From: an uncultured Opitutales bacterium
Lineage (GTDB): Bacteria; Verrucomicrobiota; Verrucomicrobiia; Opitutales; Intestinicryptomonadaceae
DNA length: 24,483 bases
Reading direction: 5' to 3'
Assembly (NCBI GenBank): GCA_900545715.1
Contig: URAJ01000033.1
Coordinates: 1-24,483, forward strand
Numbering within the stretch: position 1 is the stretch's first letter; each line of letters starts with the position of its first letter. The notes under the pieces are model-generated. The model ran no database searches. It worked only from the letters and a program-made list of their open reading frames with translations, and was not told the DNA's origin. The translations under genes and the position numbers were made by a program. Positions 15,174 to 23,717 of this stretch are shown here, one piece after another.

Positions 15174-18100
15174 ATGATGAAAGGAAAAATAGCAGCACTA
15201 TTGGCATTATTTGCGTCAGCCGTCGCCGTCAGCGCGGACAGCCTTGAAAAGGACTTCAAAAATCCCCCTCCCGACGCGCGCGCCGAAACTTGGTGGCACT
15301 TTACGACAAACCACATAACAAAAGAAGGCATTACCCGCGACCTCGAAGCCATAAAAAACATAGGCTATTCCGGCGCGCACATATTCATACCGAACTGCTA
15401 CGGGAAAATCCCCAATGTGCCCGACGCCCAGATAATGACCCCCCTGTGGCGTGAGCTCATGCGGCATGCCGGGGCAGAAGCCAAGCGGCTTGGGCTTTCC
15501 ATCGGCGTGCACAACTGCCCCGGCTGGTCGAGTTCTGGCGGGCCGTGGATTAAGCCTGAGGATTCTATGAAATTCATAGTGCATTCGCAAAAGCGCATAA
15601 GCGGCAAGCAGTCCGCGCCCATAACGCTCGCGCCTCCTCCCGCAAACAGTGGCTTTTACCGCGACATCGCAGTTCTCGCCGTTCCGGCTAATAAAATTCC
15701 GCCGACTCCAAAAATTTCGACCAATCCCGAAACCGCCAATCCAAATGCCCTTTCGGACGAAGAAAATAAAAATTCCTTCAAGCTTCCTATCGAAAACGAA
15801 GGCGGAAAAGCTTCCGTACTTCTTGAATTTCCAGAGAGCGTAGAGGCGCGCACCGCCGAACTTTGCTTCGAAGGCAAAAGAATACATTTTGAGGCCGACG
15901 CCTATGCCTCGGACGACGGCAAGAATTTCCGCAAGGTAGGAACGCTGTCGTACAACCACTCCAACGATATTGGAATCCCAAAATTTTTGTCCTTTGGGCC
16001 GACTGCGGTAAAGGCAAAGTTTTTCAGATTTGACTTTTCCCATAAAAAAGTCGCCCCGTGGAATAAGTCTAAGACGCCGATTAACTTAAAAAGCATAAAA
16101 CTTTACAACGACTCCACAATACCGAATGTGCAAGCGGCAAACTCGTCTGAAACGACTTACGCCTACAAACCGCCCGTCGGCAAACCCGACGCCAAAGCTC
16201 CGGCTGTGTCAGAAATTCTCGATTTGACCGGCAAAATGTCCCCCGACGGAAAGCTAAACTGGACCGGCGACGGCAAAGACTGGATAATTCTTAGAATAGG
16301 CTACACAACCACCAATAGGCACAACGCCCCCACGACCTATTCAGGGCTTGAATGCGACAAGCTCTCAAAGCGCGGGCTCGACGCCCATTGGCCGCACTAC
16401 ATGGGTGTGCTCGAAAGCGACATAGGCTCCCAGGGCGTGCTCAAATACTCTACGATAGACTCGTTTGAAGTAGGCGGACAAAATTGGACGGAAGGCTTTG
16501 ACGCCGAATTTAAAAAACGCCGCGGCTACGACATTTTAAAATGGCTTCCCGCCGCAATAGGCTACACAGTTGAAAGCCCCGCCAAATCATCGAGATTCCT
16601 GTTCGACCTGCAAACGACGGTTGCGGACTTGTTTGCCGAGAACTACTTCGACTACTTTACAAAACTCTGCCATGACAGGGGTATGCTTTCCATACTCGAA
16701 AGCTACGGCGGCGGTTTTGACGACATCCGCTGCTCGCGCACGGCGGATATTCCGACGAGCGAATTTTGGCTAAGCGGCGACACGACCGGTAGGCACGCGC
16801 ACTCTGCCGCAAACTTCCACGGCAGGCGCTCGGCAGGGGCGGAATCGTTCACAACAGGCGACGGCGACGACGGATATTGGCGGCAGCATCCGCGCATGCT
16901 AAAAGACTCGGGCGACATAATGTGGACCGAAGGTACGAACGCGATAATCGTCCACAGCTACGTCCACCAGCCGCTTGTAAACGTCCGCCCCGGTTTGGCG
17001 CTCGGCCCGCACGGTTCCCACATAAACGTAAACACAACTTGGTGGAAGGACGGCAAAGCGTGGGTTGACTATCTAAACCGCGCCCAGACGCTCTTGCAGC
17101 GCGGCAGAGTGCCGAGCGACGTGCTGATTCTCGCCGGAGAATCCCTCCCGAACCGCAGGACGAGAGTCACGTCGTACGACTGGCCCGTCGTTTACGCAGG
17201 CTACTATTTCGACTTTTGCTCTCCGAAAGACTTGCTCGACTCCATAAAGATATCCGACGGCAAGATTGTCGCCCCATCCGGAGTAAAGTACTCGGTATTC
17301 TCGCTTGCGGAGGAAATAAGGCCGACCTTGAACACGCTTAAAGCCGTAAAGAAGATGCTCGACGCAGGCATTGCGGTATGCGGAATGCGCCCGATTGGCA
17401 GCCCTTCGCTGTCCGACGACGACGCCGAATACGCAAAGCTTGTAAACGAGATATGGGGGGCGGACAATTCCAAGAATCCGCGGAAAGTCGGCAAAGGCAC
17501 GCTGTACCCGGAAGTGTCCGCGTTGCGCGCCCTAACCGACCTAAAAATCGAGCCCGTCATATCGGCGTCAAAGAACTTCAAGTGCATAGCGCGCGTTTGC
17601 GACGAAGCCTCAATATATTTTATTGTAAACACAAATATGTCCAACGCCAACGGGGAATTTTCCATACGAGCTAACGGCGACAAAACGCCTGAAATATGGA
17701 ACCCCGCGACCGGTGAAATCAAGCCGCTCCCCCAATGGAAGCGCGATGGGCAAACAATAAAATTCTCGCTTGAATTCGACCCGAAGGAATCGGAATTCAT
17801 AGTTCTCCGCGACAGAGCCGAACAAAAGCACTTTGAAAAATTCTCCGCCCAGAAAGCGGAGGGTTACGTAAAGCCTGAAAACATTGATATAATAGAGGCA
17901 AAATACAGGCTTCGCGGCACGAAGGAAGGCGGCAAAGACGTCAAAGAAATACTGGAAAAAGTCTATCCCGATGGATTCAGCGTTTCAAACAGACTGTTTG
18001 GCGACCCTTACCCGAATAAATTCAAGGAGCTTTATATTAAATATAAAGTTGGCAAGCGCGAGACGGAAGAAATAGTGTACGAAAGCGAAAACCATTTTTG

Positions 18101-18806
18101 GAAGGGTCTCGAATGGATGCCCCCGCAATCTATATACCCGACAGTGCTCGACGGGGCGCCGGCCATGGTATTTGAAATCAACGGCTCAGCGGAAGGCGAG
18201 CTGTCGGACAGCGCAAAATTCTCCACAAAAGTGGAAAATCTCCCGCGCCCGATAAAATTGTCGTCGGATTGGAGCGTGGAGTTTGCCAAAGACCTCGGCG
18301 CACCGGAAGGGAAAATCGCCTTCGACAAACTCGTATCGTGGACGGAACGCCCCGAATTTGGCATAAAATATTTCTCCGGGACCGCAAAATACAGCAAGTC
18401 TTTTGACATTCCCGAAGATTTTATTTCAAAAAACCGCAAAGTGCTCCTGTCGCTCGGCGAAGTGCGCGAGACCGCAAGGGTTAAAGTAAACGGCAAAGAC
18501 GCGGGAATTCTATGGAAGATTCCGTACGAAGCCGACATCACAAACCTTGTAAAGCCGGGGAAAAACACTGTTGAAGTCGAAGTGACAAACCTTTGGTACA
18601 ACAGGCTGGTCGGCGACGAAATAAAATCGCCACTAAAAGCCGGCGAAACACCGAAATGGGTATTGGAGGGGAAGTCGCGGGCGGACGACAATTCGCGCTA
18701 TACGTTTACGCTAAGCAAAGGCTGGACTGCTGACTCCAAACCAATGCCTTCAGGCCTCATTGGCCCTGTGGAAATCAGGGCGGCGGAAGTCGTGAAGGCG
18801 GATTAG
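15174..18806 (+). CDS. Secreted GH106-type alpha-L-rhamnosidase
   Basis: A 1210-residue exported glycoside hydrolase of the GH106 alpha-L-rhamnosidase family, which removes terminal L-rhamnose from polysaccharides such as rhamnogalacturonan II. The signal peptide is about residues 1-21. The N-terminal catalytic module begins with TWWHFTTNHITKEGITRDLE (39-58). The region SFEVGGQNWTEGFDAEFKKRRGYD (430-453) is the family hallmark, with E432 a likely catalytic carboxylate. It is followed by LPAAIGY, the ILESYGG Glu (E509) and the GAESFTTGD Glu (E557). The C-terminal ~150 residues form a beta-sandwich like GH2 sugar-binding domains (VRETARVKVNGKDAGILWKIP). AAGGA lies four bases before the ATG at 15174, which decides the start. 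Length is normal for the family. A terminator follows. Exact substrate is not readable. Confidence 0.9.
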   Translation: MMKGKIAALLALFASAVAVSADSLEKDFKNPPPDARAETWWHFTTNHITKEGITRDLEAIKNIGYSGAHIFIPNCYGKIPNVPDAQIMTPLWRELMRHAGAEAKRLGLSIGVHNCPGWSSSGGPWIKPEDSMKFIVHSQKRISGKQSAPITLAPPPANSGFYRDIAVLAVPANKIPPTPKISTNPETANPNALSDEENKNSFKLPIENEGGKASVLLEFPESVEARTAELCFEGKRIHFEADAYASDDGKNFRKVGTLSYNHSNDIGIPKFLSFGPTAVKAKFFRFDFSHKKVAPWNKSKTPINLKSIKLYNDSTIPNVQAANSSETTYAYKPPVGKPDAKAPAVSEILDLTGKMSPDGKLNWTGDGKDWIILRIGYTTTNRHNAPTTYSGLECDKLSKRGLDAHWPHYMGVLESDIGSQGVLKYSTIDSFEVGGQNWTEGFDAEFKKRRGYDILKWLPAAIGYTVESPAKSSRFLFDLQTTVADLFAENYFDYFTKLCHDRGMLSILESYGGGFDDIRCSRTADIPTSEFWLSGDTTGRHAHSAANFHGRRSAGAESFTTGDGDDGYWRQHPRMLKDSGDIMWTEGTNAIIVHSYVHQPLVNVRPGLALGPHGSHINVNTTWWKDGKAWVDYLNRAQTLLQRGRVPSDVLILAGESLPNRRTRVTSYDWPVVYAGYYFDFCSPKDLLDSIKISDGKIVAPSGVKYSVFSLAEEIRPTLNTLKAVKKMLDAGIAVCGMRPIGSPSLSDDDAEYAKLVNEIWGADNSKNPRKVGKGTLYPEVSALRALTDLKIEPVISASKNFKCIARVCDEASIYFIVNTNMSNANGEFSIRANGDKTPEIWNPATGEIKPLPQWKRDGQTIKFSLEFDPKESEFIVLRDRAEQKHFEKFSAQKAEGYVKPENIDIIEAKYRLRGTKEGGKDVKEILEKVYPDGFSVSNRLFGDPYPNKFKELYIKYKVGKRETEEIVYESENHFWKGLEWMPPQSIYPTVLDGAPAMVFEINGSAEGELSDSAKFSTKVENLPRPIKLSSDWSVEFAKDLGAPEGKIAFDKLVSWTERPEFGIKYFSGTAKYSKSFDIPEDFISKNRKVLLSLGEVRETARVKVNGKDAGILWKIPYEADITNLVKPGKNTVEVEVTNLWYNRLVGDEIKSPLKAGETPKWVLEGKSRADDNSRYTFTLSKGWTADSKPMPSGLIGPVEIRAAEVVKAD

Positions 18807-18868
18807 CATTCGGGCGCCGGCGCGTTTTACTTTGCGCCGCACCCTTAAAACGCCCATTTTAGCAAAGA

Positions 18869-18904
18869 AAATCCCGCATTTTTTTTAATGCGGGATTTTT
18901 TTTA
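18869..18904 (+). terminator. Strong, probably bidirectional terminator after GH106
   Basis: Perfect 12-base arms AAATCCCGCATT (18869-18880) and AATGCGGGATTT (18887-18898) around six T, with a T-run to 18904. It isolates the GH106 gene from the next gene. Confidence 0.93.
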
Positions 18905-18999
18905 AGGATTAACGCGCGCAAATTAGAGTTGCGAAGGTTGCGCCCGACTTGCAATTATTTAATATTGACCGCAAGTTTCTAAAAAAATATTTGTCTGCC

Positions 19000-20244
19000 A
19001 TGAAAAATATATTGGCTTTGATAATCGCGCTTGCCCTGTCCCCGCACATTTTTGCGGAAACTATAAAAATAGACCCTTCGCAAGAAAAGGATATGTGGAA
19101 TAGCGTATGGACGAGATTTTTTAGCCCCAAAACGGACGTATTTTACGACCTAATAGTATCCCTAAACCCTGAAAATTCCCTCGACTTTGTCCCGACCGCC
19201 GAGCAGATAAAAAAGTTGGCGCCCGCCAACCCCAACGGATACGGAACCGGCATGGAGGACGGAATGATTCTCGGCGGGATAATGATGTGCGCCGTGCTCG
19301 ACAAGTACGAAGTGACAAAAGACACGTCGCTAAAAAAATACGCGGACGCCATAGTGCGCGGAATGGCAAGGTGTTCCCTGTCTCCGAAAGCACGGGGATT
19401 CGTCGCCCGCGCAGTAAGCACCTCCGACGGAAAATCGTTTTTCCCCTCAACATCGCGCGACCAATACACCCACTGCATACACGGCCTGTGGAAATATTAC
19501 AACAGCCCTCTTTCAACTGCCGCCGATAAAAAAATCATAGCAGAAATATGCTCCGCCGTAGCCGACAGAATGATTGAAAAAATGACCCCCGCCACAAAAT
19601 ACGACGCCCAGAACGCAGACGGCAAGCCGTCCACTTTCGGGCTGTCGAGAATGTGGAACGTATCGGCCCACGAGGCGGCGCGACTCCCGATGATTTACGC
19701 CGTTGCGCACCTTGTGACTGGCGATAAAAAATATCTCGAAGAGTACAAAAAGTACGCAAAAGAGTCGATATCGCAGTCGGCAAATTTCGACAGAAATATG
19801 GCGCCGTGGGCGCAGCTTCAAATGCAGATATCTCTTGAAGCGATGCTCTCGTTTGCTGAATCCGAAAGCCAAAGGGACGCAATAAAAGGCATAATGGGCG
19901 ACGTAAGCGCCCTTGCGGCAAAGCGCCTTGCGTCAGCCTCAAACGCCCTATCGGACCCAAAGCTCGATCTAACCTCACCGCTCCCCAACCCTCAAGAACG
20001 CCCGATTCAGCCCAACGGCAAACCGGATATGCGCGAGTTTAAAAATATTCTGCGCACACCGCGTTATTTTGGCGAGATGGCGCTTACAATGCTCGTACGC
20101 GGAGCGGAGGATTTCGACGAAAAATCCGCGCGGCTGCTCGCCAAGCCGATTGAAAAAATAGACTACGACAAAATGTCGAGCTGCGCCGTGATTTTTCACC
20201 TTGCCGCATATTGGAACGCTAAAAAGTCCGGCATCATAGAATAG
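19000..20244 (+). CDS. Secreted protein of unknown function, helical toroid (six-hairpin)-like
   Basis: A 414-residue exported protein. The frame is open from 18949, but the ATG at 19000 starts a clean signal peptide ending PHIFA (about residue 19), so I prefer it. The mature protein is mainly helical. It has motifs seen in alpha/alpha-toroid carbohydrate-active enzymes: GMEDGMILGG (84-93) near the start of the first hairpins, SRDQYTHCIHGLWKYY (about 152-167), SAHEAARLPMIYAVAHLVTGDKKYLEEYKKYAKES, and aromatic Trp/Tyr along the presumed groove. The fold resembles GH88/GH105 unsaturated uronyl hydrolases or related toroid lyases, but I cannot match a named family. E86/D87 and R153/D154 are candidate active-site residues by inference only. 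It converges with the beta-helix gene, 50 bases apart, and follows the GH106 gene on the same strand after a strong terminator. Confidence 0.8.
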   Translation: MKNILALIIALALSPHIFAETIKIDPSQEKDMWNSVWTRFFSPKTDVFYDLIVSLNPENSLDFVPTAEQIKKLAPANPNGYGTGMEDGMILGGIMMCAVLDKYEVTKDTSLKKYADAIVRGMARCSLSPKARGFVARAVSTSDGKSFFPSTSRDQYTHCIHGLWKYYNSPLSTAADKKIIAEICSAVADRMIEKMTPATKYDAQNADGKPSTFGLSRMWNVSAHEAARLPMIYAVAHLVTGDKKYLEEYKKYAKESISQSANFDRNMAPWAQLQMQISLEAMLSFAESESQRDAIKGIMGDVSALAAKRLASASNALSDPKLDLTSPLPNPQERPIQPNGKPDMREFKNILRTPRYFGEMALTMLVRGAEDFDEKSARLLAKPIEKIDYDKMSSCAVIFHLAAYWNAKKSGIIE

Positions 20245-20272
20245 GGACTTTGCGCGTCCATACCGCCCGCCG

Positions 20273-20291
20273 AAAAAATCCGGGCAGCCCG
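20273..20291 (-). terminator. Weak candidate terminator of the beta-helix gene
   Basis: On the minus strand, a compact CGGG-CTG-CCCG hairpin begins 4 bases after the stop codon and is followed by GA and six T. The short stem makes it doubtful. Confidence 0.35.
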
Positions 20292-20294
20292 ATG

Positions 20295-22388
20295 TCAACG
20301 CGGCTGCGCGGAATCGGCTGGCTTTAAGGCATTGCCGCACGCGACCACGCTTTTAGAGCCGCTAACAATTACGCCGCACGCGGCGGGAGAATCCGTGTAA
20401 AGCAAATTATTTATAAAATATGCGTTTTCGACATTCTCCGCAAATATGGACGCCGCATACGAGCATTTTTCCGAAGATGCGCCGATAATTTCATTGTCGC
20501 GGAATATTATATTTCTGCCGGCATTTGCATACATCAGCAATCCTCGTACGTTTTTAAAAATATTCTTTTCTATTAAAATTCCGTCGGCGCAACTTTTCGA
20601 CGGAATTTTAAATCCACCTCTCGAGTCGATAGACGCGCCAAAAAATATTTCCGCGACCCAGCCGAGAGTTTTCCCCATTTTAAAATTATTGTCCTCAAAG
20701 GTGCAGCCTCTCACCACCACATTTGAAACACCCCGCCCCTCGACCCATTTGTCGAGAGTGAAGGCGGTCTGAAATTTAAGCGGAATAGACGGGCCGTTTT
20801 TGAAAACGCAATTTTCAACCGTGACGTTTCTGCCCTGGAAAATCGCGCGCCCGTAGTAGTTTTCAAAAACGCAATCTTTTACAAGCAGATTGTCCGTCGC
20901 GCCCGACCTGCGCGAAACGAGGAATCCGGCGCCCTTTGCCTCCGGCACGTCCGAATCCAGATACAGATTCTCGCCGTCAATTTTTATGATTTTCGCGGAA
21001 AAACCCGTGGGCGAACAGTCGGCTTCGTACAGGTCTATGATATCGCCCGCCTGCGCGCCGAAATAATAGTTGCCGCGGCTGTTGACTATTTGCATTTCGT
21101 TTTTTGAAATTTTTTTTGCGAAGGTCGTCCTGTCGTGAAAATTTACAACGTCGTCTTGGTTTAATGAAAAAGAGCAGCCTATCATCTTGCAGTAACCGAG
21201 CGAATTTGTGGAATGCACGACATCTGCGGTAGTCGAGCACGGGCGGATTTTCCCGCCGCCTCGCGCGCCCGCCCTAAGATTTATCATCTGCCAATATTTT
21301 TGCGAACCGCCTATATGCACCCCCATGCCGCGGCAAGATAAAATCTCTATGTTTTCAAGTGTGAGATGTTCGTTGGAATCGAGATTGAAGGCGTTCTTCC
21401 CGTAATAATAATGCATAAGGCGGTAAACCCCGCCGACTTTTGCCGCCCTGTGTTGAAAGTTTCTATTAGACTCGGTAAACAGGTGGTCGTACGCGCTTGA
21501 CATCGGAAGCCCCTCCGCCTTTGTCGAGTGGTATATCCGCGCCGTATTGGGGGAGAGCCATTCGCATTTAGAACCAAAGTGCCCCTCCGACGGGCCAAAC
21601 CAAAAAGCAGCCCCCATGCCAAACGAATCCATAGAATCCGCCATGGGCATCATTACCTGAACGGGGGTCGGCTTGCCGTAAAGCGGGTATCTGTCATATC
21701 CGATAAATTCCACATCAAAGTATGGGGGCGTTCCGCCTTCGGCGGGGTGCTTGGAGATTATGCGCACAAACGCGCCGAGCGGGTCGGTTTCCCAATCCCA
21801 GTCTGAGTTTATATTGGATATTTTCACGCGCTTGCAGTTTTTTATTAGGAAATTAGAGTCGTTTTCAACAACCGCGTATTGGGGCAAAATAGAGAAATCG
21901 CTCGGGCGGCGGAATACGAGGGTTGCGCCCATGCCGTCAATTTCAAAATCCTCCATGGAGTCTATTAGAATTCCCTTTTTGCCAAAACATTTGTATGTTC
22001 CGCGGGCGAGCACGAGCTTAGAGGCCCGCGTTTTTTTGCAATAGTCGAGCGCTCTGTTTATCGCCGCCGCGCAATCCGGATTGGACTCGTTAAACCCGAA
22101 GTCCGCCGCGTAAACTGTTTTGCCACCCGTATTGCGCGGAAGCTGCACTTCAAAGTCCGGCGCGCCCGTGGGAGAATCCGGAAGTTTACCGCAATAGCGC
22201 TCGTTTCTTTTCTCGAAGGCAAAAAAATCAGCGATCTCCGCGTTAAAGTTTTTCGGGGCGTTTTTTAATGCGCAAGTCGGAACTTTTTCGGGCTGCCGCG
22301 AAGAGCAATCCGCGCAATCGGAGTTCGCGCATGCAGAGAGAAACACCGCAAGCAACAAAAGAAATATTTTTATATAAATACACCTCAC
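20295..22388 (-). CDS. Right-handed parallel beta-helix lipoprotein, GH110-like
   Basis: A 697-residue predicted lipoprotein with lipobox LSAC (Cys20). A cysteine-rich linker follows, then an N-terminal ADFGFNESNPDCAAAINRALDYC segment typical of pectate-lyase-superfamily beta-helices, and many helix rungs (HLTLENIEIL, NLLVKDCVFENYYGRAIFQGRNVTVENCVFKNG, GILIEKNIFKN). The central stretch CSTTADVVHSTN, then GCSFSLNQDDVVNFHDRT, resembles the STTAD...DDAVNxHG pattern of GH110 alpha-1,3-galactosidases. The paired Asp in NQDDVVNFH are therefore plausible catalytic residues. The start is a GTG at 22388; there is no ATG before the signal core. A perfect TATAAT box lies 23 bases upstream. It is downstream of the acyltransferase on the same strand with a 77-base gap. 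Alternatives are a lyase or other beta-helix hydrolase. Confidence 0.82.
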   Translation of the reverse strand: MRCIYIKIFLLLLAVFLSACANSDCADCSSRQPEKVPTCALKNAPKNFNAEIADFFAFEKRNERYCGKLPDSPTGAPDFEVQLPRNTGGKTVYAADFGFNESNPDCAAAINRALDYCKKTRASKLVLARGTYKCFGKKGILIDSMEDFEIDGMGATLVFRRPSDFSILPQYAVVENDSNFLIKNCKRVKISNINSDWDWETDPLGAFVRIISKHPAEGGTPPYFDVEFIGYDRYPLYGKPTPVQVMMPMADSMDSFGMGAAFWFGPSEGHFGSKCEWLSPNTARIYHSTKAEGLPMSSAYDHLFTESNRNFQHRAAKVGGVYRLMHYYYGKNAFNLDSNEHLTLENIEILSCRGMGVHIGGSQKYWQMINLRAGARGGGKIRPCSTTADVVHSTNSLGYCKMIGCSFSLNQDDVVNFHDRTTFAKKISKNEMQIVNSRGNYYFGAQAGDIIDLYEADCSPTGFSAKIIKIDGENLYLDSDVPEAKGAGFLVSRRSGATDNLLVKDCVFENYYGRAIFQGRNVTVENCVFKNGPSIPLKFQTAFTLDKWVEGRGVSNVVVRGCTFEDNNFKMGKTLGWVAEIFFGASIDSRGGFKIPSKSCADGILIEKNIFKNVRGLLMYANAGRNIIFRDNEIIGASSEKCSYAASIFAENVENAYFINNLLYTDSPAACGVIVSGSKSVVACGNALKPADSAQPR

Positions 22389-22411
22389 AGCAATAGGTTG
22401 CCATACAATAG

Positions 22412-22417
22412 ATTATA
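22412..22417 (-). promoter_or_regulatory. TATAAT -10 box upstream of the beta-helix gene
   Basis: A perfect TATAAT on the minus strand, 23 bases before the GTG start, with no clear -35 box. It would give a leader of roughly 15-18 bases and make the beta-helix gene independent of the upstream acyltransferase. Confidence 0.35.
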
Positions 22418-22465
22418 TCGCAAATAAAATAACGGTACGCGTTTAAAGTCTGGGATTTTTTAGGC

Positions 22466-23125
22466 TCATTCCCCGGAGAGAATATGCGCCGCAAAATCGA
22501 CCGGCGACTTTCCGTTTTTTTCCGCCTCCGCGACAAACGATTCGTAGTTGTCAAAATTTACGGCGTCAACAGTCACGCGGGAAAATGGTTTTGGCAGGAT
22601 AAACTTGTCCCAAGTCGCATTGATAGTCCAGAAAGAAGAAGGTGTAATCCGCAACAAGAGTATGCGCGCGCCGCTGCTTTTGGCGACCGACAAGAAACCT
22701 GGCTTGCAAACGTACCTCGGGCCGCGGGGGCCGTCGGGCGTTATGAAAATGTCAGAGGTATGCTGGAGGGTTTCGACCATTGAAATAATTGCGTGTGCGC
22801 CCCTTCTCTTGCTCGACCCCCTGACAGTGCCAATGCCAAGAAACTTGAAAAATGCGCAGAGCCAAGCGCCGTCGCGGCTCGCGCTGACGAGGCCCGACAT
22901 CGGGAAATTCGGCCTGAAAATATACTTGCACATGGGCAGGAAGAAAATCCTGTTGTGCCATGCAAGGCCGATTAGGCGCTTTTTGTCTTCCAGATTTTCA
23001 AGTGATTTGGCGTCGGAAGCGCGCATGCGTATAGTTGCCTGCCACAGGCGCACAAGCAGATACAGCGGAAACAGCAAAATAAAGTGGCGCCAAGTCGGCT
23101 GCGATATGTGCGTGTGCGGTTCCAT
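22466..23125 (-). CDS. DUF374 lysophospholipid acyltransferase family protein
   Basis: A 219-residue membrane-associated acyltransferase of the DUF374 group, in the LPLAT superfamily that includes lipid A acyltransferases. After an N-terminal hydrophobic stretch (FILLFPLYLLVRLW, about 14-27) comes block I LAWHNRIFFLP (His57), then VSASRDG (81-86), RGSSKRRGA (102-110) and block III ITPDGPRGPRY (128-138). In related Gram-negative proteins it acylates lipid A or lipooligosaccharide precursors at the inner membrane; the exact substrate is not known. I prefer the ATG at 23125. The frame is open to 23236, but the extra 37 residues are not typical of the family. No clear Shine-Dalgarno sequence is seen. 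The hydrophobic N-terminus without a cleavage site suggests membrane association. Confidence 0.88.
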   Translation of the reverse strand: MEPHTHISQPTWRHFILLFPLYLLVRLWQATIRMRASDAKSLENLEDKKRLIGLAWHNRIFFLPMCKYIFRPNFPMSGLVSASRDGAWLCAFFKFLGIGTVRGSSKRRGAHAIISMVETLQHTSDIFITPDGPRGPRYVCKPGFLSVAKSSGARILLLRITPSSFWTINATWDKFILPKPFSRVTVDAVNFDNYESFVAEAEKNGKSPVDFAAHILSGE

Positions 23126-23364
23126 GATTAAAATACGATTATGTGTTTTTTGGCGCGGAAATGTCGAACATAAAATTTTTCCGAAATAATAGAAGTCTCC
23201 AAAGAGCAAAATTCGGAAAATTTTGTCGGTTGGCATGATATTTTAAAATATGCAGTTTAGATAAGAGACTTTGATTTATTGGAATAGAAAAAAAATAAGC
23301 TCCGCAAAAAAAAACAGGTTGACAGACAAAGCATAATCTGCCTGAATTGAGACTCAAAATTCAA

Positions 23365-23441
23365 GGGGTGGTAGTTCAGTTGGTTAGAACGCCTGCCTGT
23401 CACGCAGGAGGTCGCGAGTTCGAGTCTCGTCCATCCCGCCA
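23365..23441 (+). tRNA. tRNA-Asp (anticodon GTC)
   Basis: A complete 77-base cloverleaf including the encoded CCA. The acceptor stem GGGGTGG pairs with CCATCCC, with discriminator G. The D arm contains AGTTCAGTTGGTTAGAAC, the anticodon stem is CCTGC/GCAGG with loop CTGTCAC (anticodon GTC), and the T loop is GTTCGAGTC. A perfect TTGACA at 23319-23324 may be its -35 box. A terminator follows 10 bases later. No integrase or att duplication is seen next to it. Confidence 0.98.
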
Positions 23442-23450
23442 CTTTGAAGG

Positions 23451-23478
23451 CGCAATCCGCAAGGGTTGCGTTTTTTTT
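23451..23478 (+). terminator. Intrinsic terminator of the tRNA-Asp transcript
   Basis: Stem CGCAATCC/GGGTTGCG with a GCAA tetraloop (23451-23470) and one T-G pair, followed by eight T. Confidence 0.9.
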
Positions 23479-23479
23479 A

Positions 23480-23516
23480 TGCCAAAGAAGGCGACTTTGT
23501 AGGTCGGGGTTTGGCA
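23480..23516. repeat. Inverted repeat TGCCAAA...TTTGGCA
   Basis: Perfect 7-bp arms at 23480-23486 and 23510-23516 with a 23-base loop, directly after the tRNA terminator. Role unknown. No T-run follows. Confidence 0.4.
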
Positions 23517-23717
23517 AGAATGCGGTTCAACTCAAAAGGTTGTGGAATGGCGCGATATTTTAGTTTTCGATTTCATAGGGTTACTCCGCATTCCGCATAA
23601 TCTTCGGTACTTGGCGTTTTTTATTGCCGAGTTTTCCGATTGGCATTTTATTAAAAAATGTTCCGAGCCCAATCAAATGATATGGCTATGCATTAAAAAC
23701 AGAAAATGAGGAATAAA

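Noticed and set aside
15216..16043. Open frame of 275 codons on the minus strand within GH106
   Set aside because: It lies fully antisense to a confidently identified GH106 coding region and has no domain or start signal.
23365..23516. tRNA-Asp as an integration site of a mobile element
   Set aside because: No integrase, no duplicated tRNA 3' end and no composition break are visible around it.
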